A DNA stretch of 64,000 bases, taken from Collinsella aerofaciens (GTDB lineage Bacteria; Actinomycetota; Coriobacteriia; Coriobacteriales; Coriobacteriaceae). Location: contig NZ_JADNGN010000001.1 in the NCBI RefSeq assembly GCF_015553355.1, positions 13,388 through 77,387 of the forward strand, written 5' to 3'. The notes beneath the pieces were generated by a model. It saw nothing but the letters and a program-made list of their open reading frames with translations. It did not search any database and was not told the DNA's origin. Position numbers and translations under genes: made by a program. This document shows, in pieces, positions 54,576-63,518 of the stretch (position 1 is its first letter; every line of letters starts with the position of its first letter).

Positions 54576-55631
54576 TTACTCCATGTAGTAGAAATCATCA
54601 GCCGGGAGCTTGCCGCCCACGGCGCTCGCGTCCGCATCGGCCAGCACCTTCAGGTACCCACCGAGCGCGGCCTTCATATCCTTCCCTGTCTGGCAGACAA
54701 GCATGCACCCGGGAATCGCCTTCTCGGCGATCTTGGCGTTATCCACGATGCCCGCATCGACCACGGCCTGCGCCCAGTCCGCCGGCGCCGCGTTCACGGC
54801 CTCAACGCTCGCAGCATGGCAGCTCAGGAATTCCGCCACGGCCTCGGGATGCTCCTCGGCAAAGGCACGGCGCACCACGGTCACACCCGTCAGCAAGCGC
54901 GAGCCCGTGTCTCCTGCCAGCTCGTCCCACACATCGGTCAGGCTCACCGGTGCCGACAGCTTGCCTTCGCTCTTGGCGATGGCCGCCGTCTTGAACGGCT
55001 CGGGCAGCACGCCCACGGCGGACGGATCGGCAAGCAGGGCCGACAGCACCTCGGTGGGCTCGCTCTTAAACTCAAGCGCCACCTGGCCTGTCAGACCCGC
55101 GCGCTCCAGCAGGTAGTTCATGACGTACTCCGGTGTGGTGCCCTTGCCCGTCATGTAGACGGTGCGACCTGCCAGGTCGCCAAACGAGGTCACGCCCGCG
55201 TCGCCCGTCACAACGTTCAGCACACCCAGCGTGTTGATGTCGATGACCTGCACCGCGCCCTCGGTCTTGTTGTAGAGCACGCTCGCCACGTTGGCGGGTA
55301 CCAGGGCAATGTCGATATCGCCCTGAATGACCTTGGGCACGACCTCGTCGGCCGCGGCGCTGATCGCAAAGTCGAAATCGTTGTCCGTGGCACCGTCGGC
55401 AGCCTGGTCCATAAACTGCACCAGGCCAATCGAGGTCGGCCCCTTGAGCGAGGCGACGTGCACCTCGACCGGCTCTGCGGCAGCACCGGCGCCGTCCGTG
55501 GCAGCCGAGCCCGCGGCGGACCCGGCACCGGCAACCCCGCCGCCACAGCCCGCGAGCGCAAGTGACAGGGCGCCCGCGGCGAGCGCCGAGGCAAACCCCC
55601 GGCGCGACATTTCAAAATCAAACGCGCGCAT
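54576..55631 (-). CDS. ABC substrate-binding lipoprotein (SsuA/NMT1-like)
   Basis: 351 residues; ATG 55631 is used, although GTG 55640 overlaps the hydrogenase stop. The N-terminus combines MSRRGFASALAAG with lipobox LAGC (Cys ~29). The mature protein has a two-lobed ligand-binding pattern (LKGPTSIGLVQF; VPANVASVLYNKTEG; GRTVYMTGKGTTPEYVMNYLLERAG; FAEEHPEAVAEFLS). The family includes nitrate, sulfonate, taurine and thiamine-precursor binders. Substrate unknown. The gene lies 2 bp after the hydrogenase, so the transporter is part of that operon. Confidence 0.9.
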   Translation of the reverse strand: MRAFDFEMSRRGFASALAAGALSLALAGCGGGVAGAGSAAGSAATDGAGAAAEPVEVHVASLKGPTSIGLVQFMDQAADGATDNDFDFAISAAADEVVPKVIQGDIDIALVPANVASVLYNKTEGAVQVIDINTLGVLNVVTGDAGVTSFGDLAGRTVYMTGKGTTPEYVMNYLLERAGLTGQVALEFKSEPTEVLSALLADPSAVGVLPEPFKTAAIAKSEGKLSAPVSLTDVWDELAGDTGSRLLTGVTVVRRAFAEEHPEAVAEFLSCHAASVEAVNAAPADWAQAVVDAGIVDNAKIAEKAIPGCMLVCQTGKDMKAALGGYLKVLADADASAVGGKLPADDFYYME

Positions 55632-55633
55632 CG

Positions 55634-57445
55634 CTAGCACGTCCCCTCGTTAGGCATCGTCCATGCGTGATGGTCGGTATGCAGCAGCTCCTCGGCCAGC
55701 GGCGAGAGCGGCTCGCCCAAGAACTCGCGATAGCACGCCTGGACATCGGGATTCTCGTGCGAGAAGCGAATCTCGGCGTTCGCATCGAGGCCCCAGAGCA
55801 CCTGGCCACGCTCGGCAGCCAACTCGCAACCGTCGTGGATGGGCTGACCGCCACCACCGACGCAGCCGCCGGGGCACGCCATGACCTCGACAAAGTCATA
55901 GCTCACACGACCGTCGCGAATTGCGTCGAGCAGGCGGGCGGCATTGCCCAGCCCGTGTGCCACGGCGACGCGCACCTTGGTGCCATCGATATCGGCCACG
56001 GCTTCCTTCCAGCCGTCCAGGCCGCGCACGTCGGTAAAGAAATCGGCGTCGGGGTTCTTGCCCGTCACCAGGTAATAGGCCGAGCGCACGGCGGCCTCCA
56101 TCACGCCGCCCGTGGCGCCAAAGATCACACCCGCGCCTGTGCCAAAGCCCAGCGGCGTATCGAGCGGCTCCTCAACCAGCGTGTCCACGCTCACGTGGCT
56201 CGCGCGGATCATGCGCACCATCTCGCGCACCGTCAGCGCAACGTCCACATCGGGTGCGCCGCCCTCGCCCACCATGCTCGGCAGCGCGCACTCAGCCTTC
56301 TTGGCCGTGCACGGCATCACGGACACCACGAACAAGCGCTCGGGCTCCACGCCCAGCACCTTGGCGTAGTATGTCTTGGCGATGGCGCCGAACATCTGCT
56401 GCGGCGACTTGGACGTAGACAGGCTGTCGACAAACTCCGGATAGCGGGCCTTCACAAAGCGCACCCAACCCGGGCAGCAGCTCGTAAACATGGGCCAGCC
56501 GCGGCCATCATCCTCACCCTTAGCGGCGGCACCCAGGCGCTCGAGCAGCTCGGAGCCCTCCTCCATAATGGTGAGGTCAGCCGAAAAATCGGTATCGAAC
56601 ACGTACTCAAAGCCCACGCGGCGCAGCGCACAAGCCAGGCGCTCGACGGTAGCCTCCTCGCGCGGAATGCCGAGCTCCTCGCCCCAGGCGCTGCGTACGG
56701 CAGGCGCGATCTGCACCAGCACGATCTTGTCGGGATTAGCGAGCGCGTCAAACACGGTCTCGGTATCGTCGCGCTCGCGCAGTGCGCCCGTCGGACAATG
56801 CGTAATGCACTGACCGCACGCGACGCAATCGGTCTTGCCGATCGGCGCGCGCCCGCGGGTACCCACGGCGGTATGCGTGGCGCGGTTAGTCAGGTCCCAA
56901 ATCCCCAGGCCCTGCACGCTCTCGCACACCTTGATGCAGCGCATGCATTTAATGCACTTGTCGTTTTCGCGGATGATGGGAAAATCGAAATCCCAGCCCT
57001 CGCCCGCCAAATGCCTTTGATACGGCAGATAGAAAATGCCCAGGTCGTTGGCGATGGTCTGCAGGTTGCAGTTGCCGCTGCGCACGCAGCTCGTGCACTG
57101 CGAATCGTGCTGGGACAGCAGCAGCTGCACGTTGGTGCGACGGGCCTCGCGGGCCTTGGGGCTGTTGGTGTGGACCACCATGCCGTCGAGCACGTAGTTG
57201 TTGCAGGCGGCAACCAGCTGGTCGCAGCCCTCAACCTCGACCACGCACACGCGGCAGCCGCCGATCTCGTTTAGATCGCGCAGGTAGCACAGGGTGGGAA
57301 TCTGGATGCCGACGGACTTGGCCGCATCCAGGATCGTGGTGTGCTCGGGCACCACGACTTCGCAGTTATCGATAATGAGCCTGACCATGTTGTGCGCTCC
57401 GTTTTCGCTGTTGTCGCCGACGGTGGTTTTGTTGAGCTCTACCAT
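55634..57445 (-). CDS. [FeFe] hydrogenase catalytic subunit
   Basis: 603 residues. ATG 57445 (GGAGG eight bases upstream) overlaps the flavoprotein stop by 7 bp; ATG 57388 (MVRLIIDNCEVVVPE) is a shorter option. N-terminal [2Fe-2S] Cys (LCYLRDLNEIGGCRVC) and a His-ligated cluster (HDSQCTSCVRSGNC) precede two [4Fe-4S] motifs (CIKCMRCIKVCE, CVACGQCITHCP). H-cluster motifs are intact: L1 TSCCPGW (~320), L2 MPCTAKKAE (~376), L3 MACPGGCVGGGGQP (~521). It makes or consumes H2. Maturation genes hydEFG are not in the window. Confidence 0.95.
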   Translation of the reverse strand: MVELNKTTVGDNSENGAHNMVRLIIDNCEVVVPEHTTILDAAKSVGIQIPTLCYLRDLNEIGGCRVCVVEVEGCDQLVAACNNYVLDGMVVHTNSPKAREARRTNVQLLLSQHDSQCTSCVRSGNCNLQTIANDLGIFYLPYQRHLAGEGWDFDFPIIRENDKCIKCMRCIKVCESVQGLGIWDLTNRATHTAVGTRGRAPIGKTDCVACGQCITHCPTGALRERDDTETVFDALANPDKIVLVQIAPAVRSAWGEELGIPREEATVERLACALRRVGFEYVFDTDFSADLTIMEEGSELLERLGAAAKGEDDGRGWPMFTSCCPGWVRFVKARYPEFVDSLSTSKSPQQMFGAIAKTYYAKVLGVEPERLFVVSVMPCTAKKAECALPSMVGEGGAPDVDVALTVREMVRMIRASHVSVDTLVEEPLDTPLGFGTGAGVIFGATGGVMEAAVRSAYYLVTGKNPDADFFTDVRGLDGWKEAVADIDGTKVRVAVAHGLGNAARLLDAIRDGRVSYDFVEVMACPGGCVGGGGQPIHDGCELAAERGQVLWGLDANAEIRFSHENPDVQACYREFLGEPLSPLAEELLHTDHHAWTMPNEGTC

Positions 57446-59271
57446 TCCAGGTTCCTCCCTCCGCGGAACGCACCAAAGCCAAAGTGGTCGCAACGCAGAC
57501 AGCGACTCGCCTCTTGGCGTGCCTCCTCCTCGGTAAGGCCCTGTTCGACCAGATTCCAATCGTGAATGCGCTCGCCGGCCTCGCGCTCGCCCAGCTCGCA
57601 GCGGCCGCACTCGTGCTTGCCCTTAAACTGGACGGTCGGCAGCTCGACCTCGAGCTTAATCTTGTGGTCGAAGCCCAGATAGCGGTCGATGTTTGCCGAA
57701 GCCACGCGACCGGCATTGATGGCGCGGATGACGGTGGCGGGGCCGGTCTGGCAGTCGCCGCCGCTAAAGAGGCCATCGAAGTTGGGCACGGCGCCGTCCG
57801 AATCGGTGACGACGCGACCCCACTTGCAGGCGATGCCCATGTCCTCAAACGGCTTGGAGTCGATGTCCTGACCAATGGCCACGAACACGCGCTCGCAGGG
57901 AATGACCTGCTCGGACGTGGCGGCGGCACGCGGGGCCGGGCGCCCGCGGCGGGGCTCGCCGATAATCTGCGGCTGTACGCGCAGGCCGCTCACGCGACCA
58001 TCTTCGCCCGTCTCGATGGCGAACGGCGCCGTGAGTTCCAGAACCTCGCAACCCTCGGCCTGGGCGCCGGCAATCTCAGCGTCCTGAGCCGTCATATCGC
58101 AGATGCGACGGCGGTAGACGATGCTTACCTTTTCGGCACCGCAGCGCACGGCAGAGCGCGCCACGTCCATGGCCACGTTGCCGCCGCCGATGACGCACAC
58201 GCGCTGGCCGCTCAGGTCGGGTAGCTCGTCGTCTCCAATGGCACGCAGCATCTTGACGGCCGACTCCACGCCGGGCGCCTCTTCGCCCGGAAGGCCGAGC
58301 TTCTTGTCGCTATGGGCACCGATGGCCAGGTAGACGGCATCGAACTCGTCACGCAGGCGGGCAAGCTCCTCGCCGTTCACGGAGTGGTCGAGTTCCACGT
58401 CGATGCCGGCGCTCAAGATCCAGTCGATCTCGGCCTGCAGGCGCTCGCGCGGCAGACGGTAGCTGGGAATGCCATAGCGCAGCATGCCGCCCAGGTGGTG
58501 GCGCTGCTCAAAGATGGTCACCTTGTGGCCCATCACGGCCAGGTAGTAGGCGCAGGAAAGGCCGGCCGGGCCGCCGCCGATCACGGCGATGCGCTTGCCG
58601 GTGTTGTCCACTACATGCGGCTTGTGGTCGTTGAGGTCACTGTGCTCAACGGCAAAACGCTTGAGGGCGAGGATGTTCATGGGGTCGTCGACCATGCCAC
58701 GGCGACAGTGCATCTCGCAGGGATGCTCGCACACCAGGCCGCAGACGAGCGGCAGCGGGTTGTTCTTGCGGATGACCTTGACGGCATCAGCATAGCGGCC
58801 GGCCTCGACGAGCGAAATGTAACCGGGAATGTCGACGTGCGCCGGGCAGCCCGAGACGCACGGAACGCGGGCCTCGCGATCAAAGCCGCAGGAATGCTCA
58901 CGGATGTGGTGCTCAAAGTCATCACGGAAGCCACGAATAGCTGTGAGCGCCATGGCGCCGGCTTCGTAACCGATGGCGCAGTCGCTCGAAAGATAAATGG
59001 TGCGGGCCGTGCGCTCAATCAAGTTGAGCGTGGACTCGTCGGCGCGGCCCTCGAGCACATCGGCGAGCAGATCGCTCAGCGCGCTCAGGCCCACGCGGCA
59101 GGGCGTGCACTTGCCGCAGCTCTGCGTCGAACACAGGTTGACGAGCGCTGCCGTAAACTCAACGGGACACGGGGCGAGCGAGCTCACCGCCAGACGGCGT
59201 CCGAGCGCATCGTGCAGGTCGTCCATGACGGCCTGAGCGTGGCTGCGTTCCATTACATGCAGTCGAGCCAT
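57439..59271 (-). CDS. NuoF-type Fe-S / GltD-type flavoprotein (hydrogenase partner)
   Basis: 610 residues from ATG 59271. The N-terminal ~140 residues contain the C-terminal NuoF 4Fe-4S motif SCGKCTPCR, but the FMN/NADH domain of a full NuoF is missing. A NADPH-GltD-like region follows: CVSGCPAHVDIPGYI, CGLVCEHPCEMHC, FAD motif GGGPAGLSCAYYLA (~213), second dinucleotide motif GGGNVAMDVARSA (~340), and FAD end GGDCQTGPATVIRAI. A further Cys set (HECGRC, CLRCDHFG) closes the protein. It probably passes electrons from NAD(P)H to the adjacent hydrogenase. Confidence 0.85.
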   Translation of the reverse strand: MARLHVMERSHAQAVMDDLHDALGRRLAVSSLAPCPVEFTAALVNLCSTQSCGKCTPCRVGLSALSDLLADVLEGRADESTLNLIERTARTIYLSSDCAIGYEAGAMALTAIRGFRDDFEHHIREHSCGFDREARVPCVSGCPAHVDIPGYISLVEAGRYADAVKVIRKNNPLPLVCGLVCEHPCEMHCRRGMVDDPMNILALKRFAVEHSDLNDHKPHVVDNTGKRIAVIGGGPAGLSCAYYLAVMGHKVTIFEQRHHLGGMLRYGIPSYRLPRERLQAEIDWILSAGIDVELDHSVNGEELARLRDEFDAVYLAIGAHSDKKLGLPGEEAPGVESAVKMLRAIGDDELPDLSGQRVCVIGGGNVAMDVARSAVRCGAEKVSIVYRRRICDMTAQDAEIAGAQAEGCEVLELTAPFAIETGEDGRVSGLRVQPQIIGEPRRGRPAPRAAATSEQVIPCERVFVAIGQDIDSKPFEDMGIACKWGRVVTDSDGAVPNFDGLFSGGDCQTGPATVIRAINAGRVASANIDRYLGFDHKIKLEVELPTVQFKGKHECGRCELGEREAGERIHDWNLVEQGLTEEEARQEASRCLRCDHFGFGAFRGGRNLEW

Positions 59272-59460
59272 AAGATCCCCTCTCACATGGCAGCCCGGAG
59301 GCGAGGCCGGGCGAAATTGCTACACGCACAACACTGACCTAAAAAGTTGTTAGGTCTCCACGCAGTTCGGCAGGCGGCATGAAATGTCACCCTCAGCGGT
59401 GAAATAGAACATTACCGCAGATAAATGCCATATTTGATAAAACGCGTTACCAAATGACAA

Positions 59461-59491
59461 TGCCCCGTCCACGCAATCACGTGGACGGGGC
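59461..59491 (-). terminator. Terminator after the GH4 gene
   Basis: GCCCCGTCCACG and CGTGGACGGGGC form a 12-bp stem with a six-base loop; the minus-strand tail ATTGTCATTT is only moderately T-rich. Confidence 0.65.
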
Positions 59492-59543
59492 GTTGGTCAA
59501 GTTTTACGGTCAGCGGCTCTTTTGTGCCAGCAACCTTCTGTCT

Positions 59544-60926
59544 TTAGCTAAGCTCGGGCCAGTAACCCTTGTTGGCCTCGATCATGTCGTCGAGGACCTC
59601 CTTGGCGACCTTCATCGACGGCACGGTCTTGTTCAGCGTAAAGGCCTTGAGCGCCTTCTCATACGAACCCTCGATCGTAGCCTCGACCACGAGCTTCTCG
59701 GAGTTCAGCTGCTGCATCATGAGGCCCTGCTGGAACAAAGGAATGTTGTCGCGGCTGATGACCTCGGGGCCGTTCTTGCCAATGTAGGCAGGCAGCTCGA
59801 CCATAGCGTCGTAGGGCATATTGGGGATAGCGCCCTTGTTCTCGCAAATGACCAGGAAGCGCTGCTTGGTGTCGTTCTTCAGAGCGATAGCCAGGTCAGC
59901 AATCCAGTCGCCGTGGCTGCCCGCATAGAACGTGCTCTCGTCGATCTCGCCCGTCTTCTCGTAGTGGTCGATGCCGTCGAAGAGGTTCTTCTCGCGCGTC
60001 TCCTCAACCTCATTCGCACGGGTGCGCTCGGGGTTGGAATGCTCGACGAACTCCTTCTGCTGCAGGTAGTAGTTCAGATACGTGTTAGGCAGGTACTCCG
60101 GGAAGCACTCCATGATCTCGTACTCGCCCTTCCAGACGTAGTACCAGCTGCCCTTGGTGTGGCGGTTCTGCTCGGGGTGCTCGTCAGTGGCCTCCTCGGG
60201 CTTCTTTGCCATGAGCGAGCCCATGCCCTTGAGGTAGGAGTCGGGCAGCAGGATCTGGTGCTCCTTGATGTACTCGCGCAGCTGCGGGAGCACCTCCTCG
60301 CCCTTGTGGCGGATCGAGGTGAACCAGCCAAAGTGGTTGAGGCCAAAGTAATCGTACTCGACATCCTTCTTGTCGATATCGAGCGCGGCGCAAACCACGT
60401 CGATGATCGCGATCGGCATGTCGCAGATGTTGATGATGCGAGCGTTGGGACGCAGCACGCGGCAGCCCTCGGAGACGATGGCGGCAGGGTTGGAGTAGTT
60501 GAGAATCCAGTAGTCCTTCTTGGCGTACTTCTCAACGTCATCGATCAGCTCGACCATGGGGAAGATGGTGCGCATGCCGTAGGCAAGGCCGCCGCAACCG
60601 CAGGTCTCCTGACCAACGCAGCCGTGACGCAGCGGAATCTTCTCGTCCTGCTCGCGCATGGCGTAGCCGCCCACGCGCATCTGGGCAAACACGAAGCTCG
60701 CGTCGGTAAAAGCCGTCTCTTTGTCGGTGGTCACCGTGAGCTTGATGTCCAGGCCGAGGTCCTCGTGCAAAATCCAGTCCACGAGCACGCCGATCTTGCG
60801 CTGGCGCTCCTCGTTGATGTCGTACAGACGAATCTCGTCAACGTCGAGCTCGTCCTTGCGCAGGGCGATGGACTTGACGATGCCGGGGGTAAAGGTGGAT
60901 CCGCCACCACACAGAGTAATGATCAT
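59544..60926 (-). CDS. GH4 6-phospho-alpha-glucosidase
   Basis: 460 residues from ATG 60926 (AAGGAG upstream). NAD-binding CGGGSTFTPGIVKS (~6-19) begins the protein. The metal-binding Cys is in CDMP (~168-171); GH4 6-phospho-alpha-glucosidases have CDMP where beta-type enzymes usually have CN(V/I)P. His of NHFGWF (~198) is the second metal ligand. It uses NAD+ and a divalent metal and hydrolyses maltose-6-phosphate-type products of the PTS permease. It follows the EIICB gene by 3 bp. Confidence 0.92.
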   Translation of the reverse strand: MIITLCGGGSTFTPGIVKSIALRKDELDVDEIRLYDINEERQRKIGVLVDWILHEDLGLDIKLTVTTDKETAFTDASFVFAQMRVGGYAMREQDEKIPLRHGCVGQETCGCGGLAYGMRTIFPMVELIDDVEKYAKKDYWILNYSNPAAIVSEGCRVLRPNARIINICDMPIAIIDVVCAALDIDKKDVEYDYFGLNHFGWFTSIRHKGEEVLPQLREYIKEHQILLPDSYLKGMGSLMAKKPEEATDEHPEQNRHTKGSWYYVWKGEYEIMECFPEYLPNTYLNYYLQQKEFVEHSNPERTRANEVEETREKNLFDGIDHYEKTGEIDESTFYAGSHGDWIADLAIALKNDTKQRFLVICENKGAIPNMPYDAMVELPAYIGKNGPEVISRDNIPLFQQGLMMQQLNSEKLVVEATIEGSYEKALKAFTLNKTVPSMKVAKEVLDDMIEANKGYWPELS

Positions 60927-60929
60927 TGT

Positions 60930-62546
60930 TTACTGCTCCTTCTCAATTGCGTTTTCGACCTTGTCGCGCATCTCGGCGACCTTCATGCCAAAGATAATCT
61001 GGATATTGTTGCCGTTGCGGTTGATGCCGCTGTTGGGCACGTGGTTGATGAGGTTCTCATCGATGAGGTCCGGGTTCTTAACGTTCACACGAAGACGCGT
61101 AAAGCAGTTCTCGAGCTCCTCGATGTTGTCCTTGCCACCAAGACCCGCGACCAGGTCGGCAATACCTGCATCGACGCCCTCTGCGGGAGCTGCGGCAACA
61201 GCGCCCTGCTTCACCGCGACAGACGCGGCGGCCTCGCCCTCGGCAACGGACTCAGCAAGCTCGGACTCTTCCTCGCGACCAGGGGTGTGAAGGTTGAGCT
61301 TCTTAATAAGGAAGGTGAAGAGGAAGAAGTACAGAGCGGCGTTGACGACTCCAAGCACCAGCATAACCGGCCAGTTGGTCTTATCGACACCGAGAACCAG
61401 GTTGGAAACCACGATGTTGATGATGCCGCCTGCAGTCGAAGCGGGCACGGAGAGAACCTTGAGCAGGACCAGGAAGATGCCGGAAAGAACCGAGTGAACG
61501 ACAAAGAGCACGGGAGCGGCAAAGACAAAGAGGAAGTCCATGGGCTCGGTCACGCAGGAGAGCACGGCGGTGATGATCAGCGGGATAATGACAGCCTTGG
61601 TCTTGTCCTTGTTTCCCTTGTAAGCAGTGAAGATAAAGGCGAGGCCGATGCCGATGTAGGGCCACAGGTTGTTGAAGGTGTAGCTGTTGAAGTAGGTGCT
61701 ATCGGAGAAGGGCTGGCCCGTCATTGCCATCTCGGCAACACGGATGGGATAGGCACCGGCGATAACCTGATCACCCAGCGTAAGGGTGCCGCCCACATCG
61801 GAGAACTGGAACGGGGTGTAGATGAGGTGGTGCAGACCGGTGGGAACGAGCAGCTTGTTGAGCATGCCGTAGATAAACAGACCGATGTTGCCCGACTCCT
61901 TAATGATGCCGGCGACGGAGGAGATGGCACCCTGAACCGGAGGCCAAACGATGCAGAAGCCAGCGCCCATGATCCAGGAGATGATGATCATGATCAGGAA
62001 CGGGAAGCGAACGCCCGAGAACATCGAAAGGGCAATGGGGAACTGCTTGTTCGAGTACTTGTTGAACACGGCAACGGTGATGCAACCAAGGATGATGCCG
62101 CCAAACACGCCGGTATCGAGCACCTGAATGCCCATAACGGTGGCCTGGCCGGTTCCGGTAAGGCCGAGCATGCCGCTCGCATCGGCAAGAGAGCCGGTGG
62201 CGTTGAGCACGATGTTGTTAGCCTGCAGGAACAGGAAGAACGACATCAGGGCGATCAGCGAAGCATGGCCCTTGTTCTTCTTTGCCATGGCGCCGGCGAT
62301 GCCAACGCAGAACAGAATCGAGAGGTTGTTGATGATAAACATCAGCGACTGATAGACAACGGCGCCCACAAGCTGGAACGGACCGGAGCCCAGTACGGGG
62401 ACCAAAGCGCAGATGGTCTTGTTGGTCAGAATGATGCCCACGATGAGCAGGATGCCGGCAACCGAGAGATACATCATCGGCTGGACGATCGACTTCGCGA
62501 ACACCTCCAACGGCGCTTTGAAATTGAACTTCTTTTTTGCGGTCAT
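60930..62546 (-). CDS. PTS alpha-glucoside-specific EIICB component
   Basis: 538 residues from ATG 62546 (GGGGAG upstream). The EIIC domain (~1-420) has eight to ten helices with PTGLHHLIYTPFQFSDVGG and TEPMDFLFVFAAPVLF. After an Ala/Glu linker the EIIB domain starts at ~455 and carries the phosphorylated Cys in LENCFTRLRV. This is the maltose/alpha-glucoside (GlvC/MalB-type) architecture. It accepts phosphate from the EIIA gene at 63519-64000. Confidence 0.93.
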   Translation of the reverse strand: MTAKKKFNFKAPLEVFAKSIVQPMMYLSVAGILLIVGIILTNKTICALVPVLGSGPFQLVGAVVYQSLMFIINNLSILFCVGIAGAMAKKNKGHASLIALMSFFLFLQANNIVLNATGSLADASGMLGLTGTGQATVMGIQVLDTGVFGGIILGCITVAVFNKYSNKQFPIALSMFSGVRFPFLIMIIISWIMGAGFCIVWPPVQGAISSVAGIIKESGNIGLFIYGMLNKLLVPTGLHHLIYTPFQFSDVGGTLTLGDQVIAGAYPIRVAEMAMTGQPFSDSTYFNSYTFNNLWPYIGIGLAFIFTAYKGNKDKTKAVIIPLIITAVLSCVTEPMDFLFVFAAPVLFVVHSVLSGIFLVLLKVLSVPASTAGGIINIVVSNLVLGVDKTNWPVMLVLGVVNAALYFFLFTFLIKKLNLHTPGREEESELAESVAEGEAAASVAVKQGAVAAAPAEGVDAGIADLVAGLGGKDNIEELENCFTRLRVNVKNPDLIDENLINHVPNSGINRNGNNIQIIFGMKVAEMRDKVENAIEKEQ

Positions 62547-62645
62547 AGCGGTACTCCCCTTCCTTTTCCGCAAATTAAGACAGATGTGCCCTAGACAAGA
62601 CTGTGAGCCTTGCCTTATATCAATCGATGTGTGGGCACGTTATGC
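62547..62645. other. 99-bp gap between licT-type gene and EIICB gene
   Basis: A LicT target (RAT plus terminator) could lie here, but I did not find the canonical RAT sequence. There is a small hairpin CAAG/CTTG near 62597-62613. The true target may be upstream of the EIIA gene, outside the window. Confidence 0.4.
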
Positions 62646-63512
62646 CTAGAGACCAGGTTCTCCAAGCAGGTTAACAATGTGATATGCGAGATAACTCTTC
62701 TCGGCATTGGTAACGACAACGTTATAGGTAGACGACAAGTGAGCGGCTATGGCATCCGCGCACGAGAATGCGCACGGATACGCCGTTTCGTCGATTCGGA
62801 ACAGCGCGTCGCCACTGATTTGCCCGGCCGTAGGATCGAGTGCTCGCTGTGCGAAAAACTGCAGGTGACGAACGAAGCGTTCGTAAGGCAGCGAGGTGTC
62901 ATCGAGGGTCGTGGCATAGCGCTCGGAAACAATCGCGAGCACGTCGCGAACAAGCTGGACCGAGATGATTAGACGGTCGGAGCGTTGCGGCATGGTGGCG
63001 TTGACGATATGCAGCGTAATAAAACCCTGCTCTTCTTCGCTCATCTGGATGCCCAAATAGTCCTTGATAATCTGAAGGGCACGGCCCGCAAGCGCGTACT
63101 CCTTGCGATAGAACTGCTGGATCTCGAGCAGCAGCGGATTCTCGCACGGAACGCCCTTGCGCTCGCGCTCCAAAGCAAGGCTGATATGGTCTGCGAGAGC
63201 AATGAGGATCTTATCGTTGATGTCGACATTGAGCTCTCGACGAAGCATCTGAACGATGTCCTCGGAAATCACGAGGTTGACGGTGGGGATGGACTCTAAA
63301 AGATGTGCCAAGCGGTCTATCGTACGCGAATCCTGAGAAGTTCCCTCCTGCAACGCGTAGGTCTTTTCGATCGACGCCTCGTCGATGGCATCGCCGGCAT
63401 GACGGCCAAAGCAGAGGCCTCGACCGATGACGATGAGCTCGGAGCCATCGTCCGAAGTGACCATTGCGACGTTGTTGTTAAAAACTCGCTTGATAACCAC
63501 GGTACCCACCAC
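62646..63512 (-). CDS. licT: BglG/LicT-family transcriptional antiterminator
   Basis: About 288 residues. An N-terminal RNA-binding CAT domain (IKRVFNNNVAMVTSDDGSELIVIGRGLCFGR) is followed by two PRD domains with regulatory His residues (EDIVQMLRRELNVDINDKILIALADHISLALE; NPLLLEIQQFYRKEYALAG; EEQGFITLHIVNATMP; EKSYLAYHIVNLLGE). The start is uncertain: GTG 63512 is used, GTG 63500 has a better GGTGGG ribosome site. It should respond to PTS phosphorylation and open transcription of this operon. Confidence 0.9.
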   Translation of the reverse strand: MVGTVVIKRVFNNNVAMVTSDDGSELIVIGRGLCFGRHAGDAIDEASIEKTYALQEGTSQDSRTIDRLAHLLESIPTVNLVISEDIVQMLRRELNVDINDKILIALADHISLALERERKGVPCENPLLLEIQQFYRKEYALAGRALQIIKDYLGIQMSEEEQGFITLHIVNATMPQRSDRLIISVQLVRDVLAIVSERYATTLDDTSLPYERFVRHLQFFAQRALDPTAGQISGDALFRIDETAYPCAFSCADAIAAHLSSTYNVVVTNAEKSYLAYHIVNLLGEPGL

Positions 63513-63518
63513 AAGTAT

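Noticed and set aside
55634-57445. NuoG or formate dehydrogenase subunit
   Set aside because: The three H-cluster motifs L1-L3 are intact, which defines an [FeFe] hydrogenase.
59454-62594. 1046-codon plus-strand frame across the PTS operon
   Set aside because: It is antisense to the GH4 and EIICB genes, both with full motif sets.
62547-62645. LicT RAT/terminator site
   Set aside because: No canonical RAT sequence was identified; only a 4-bp stem is visible.
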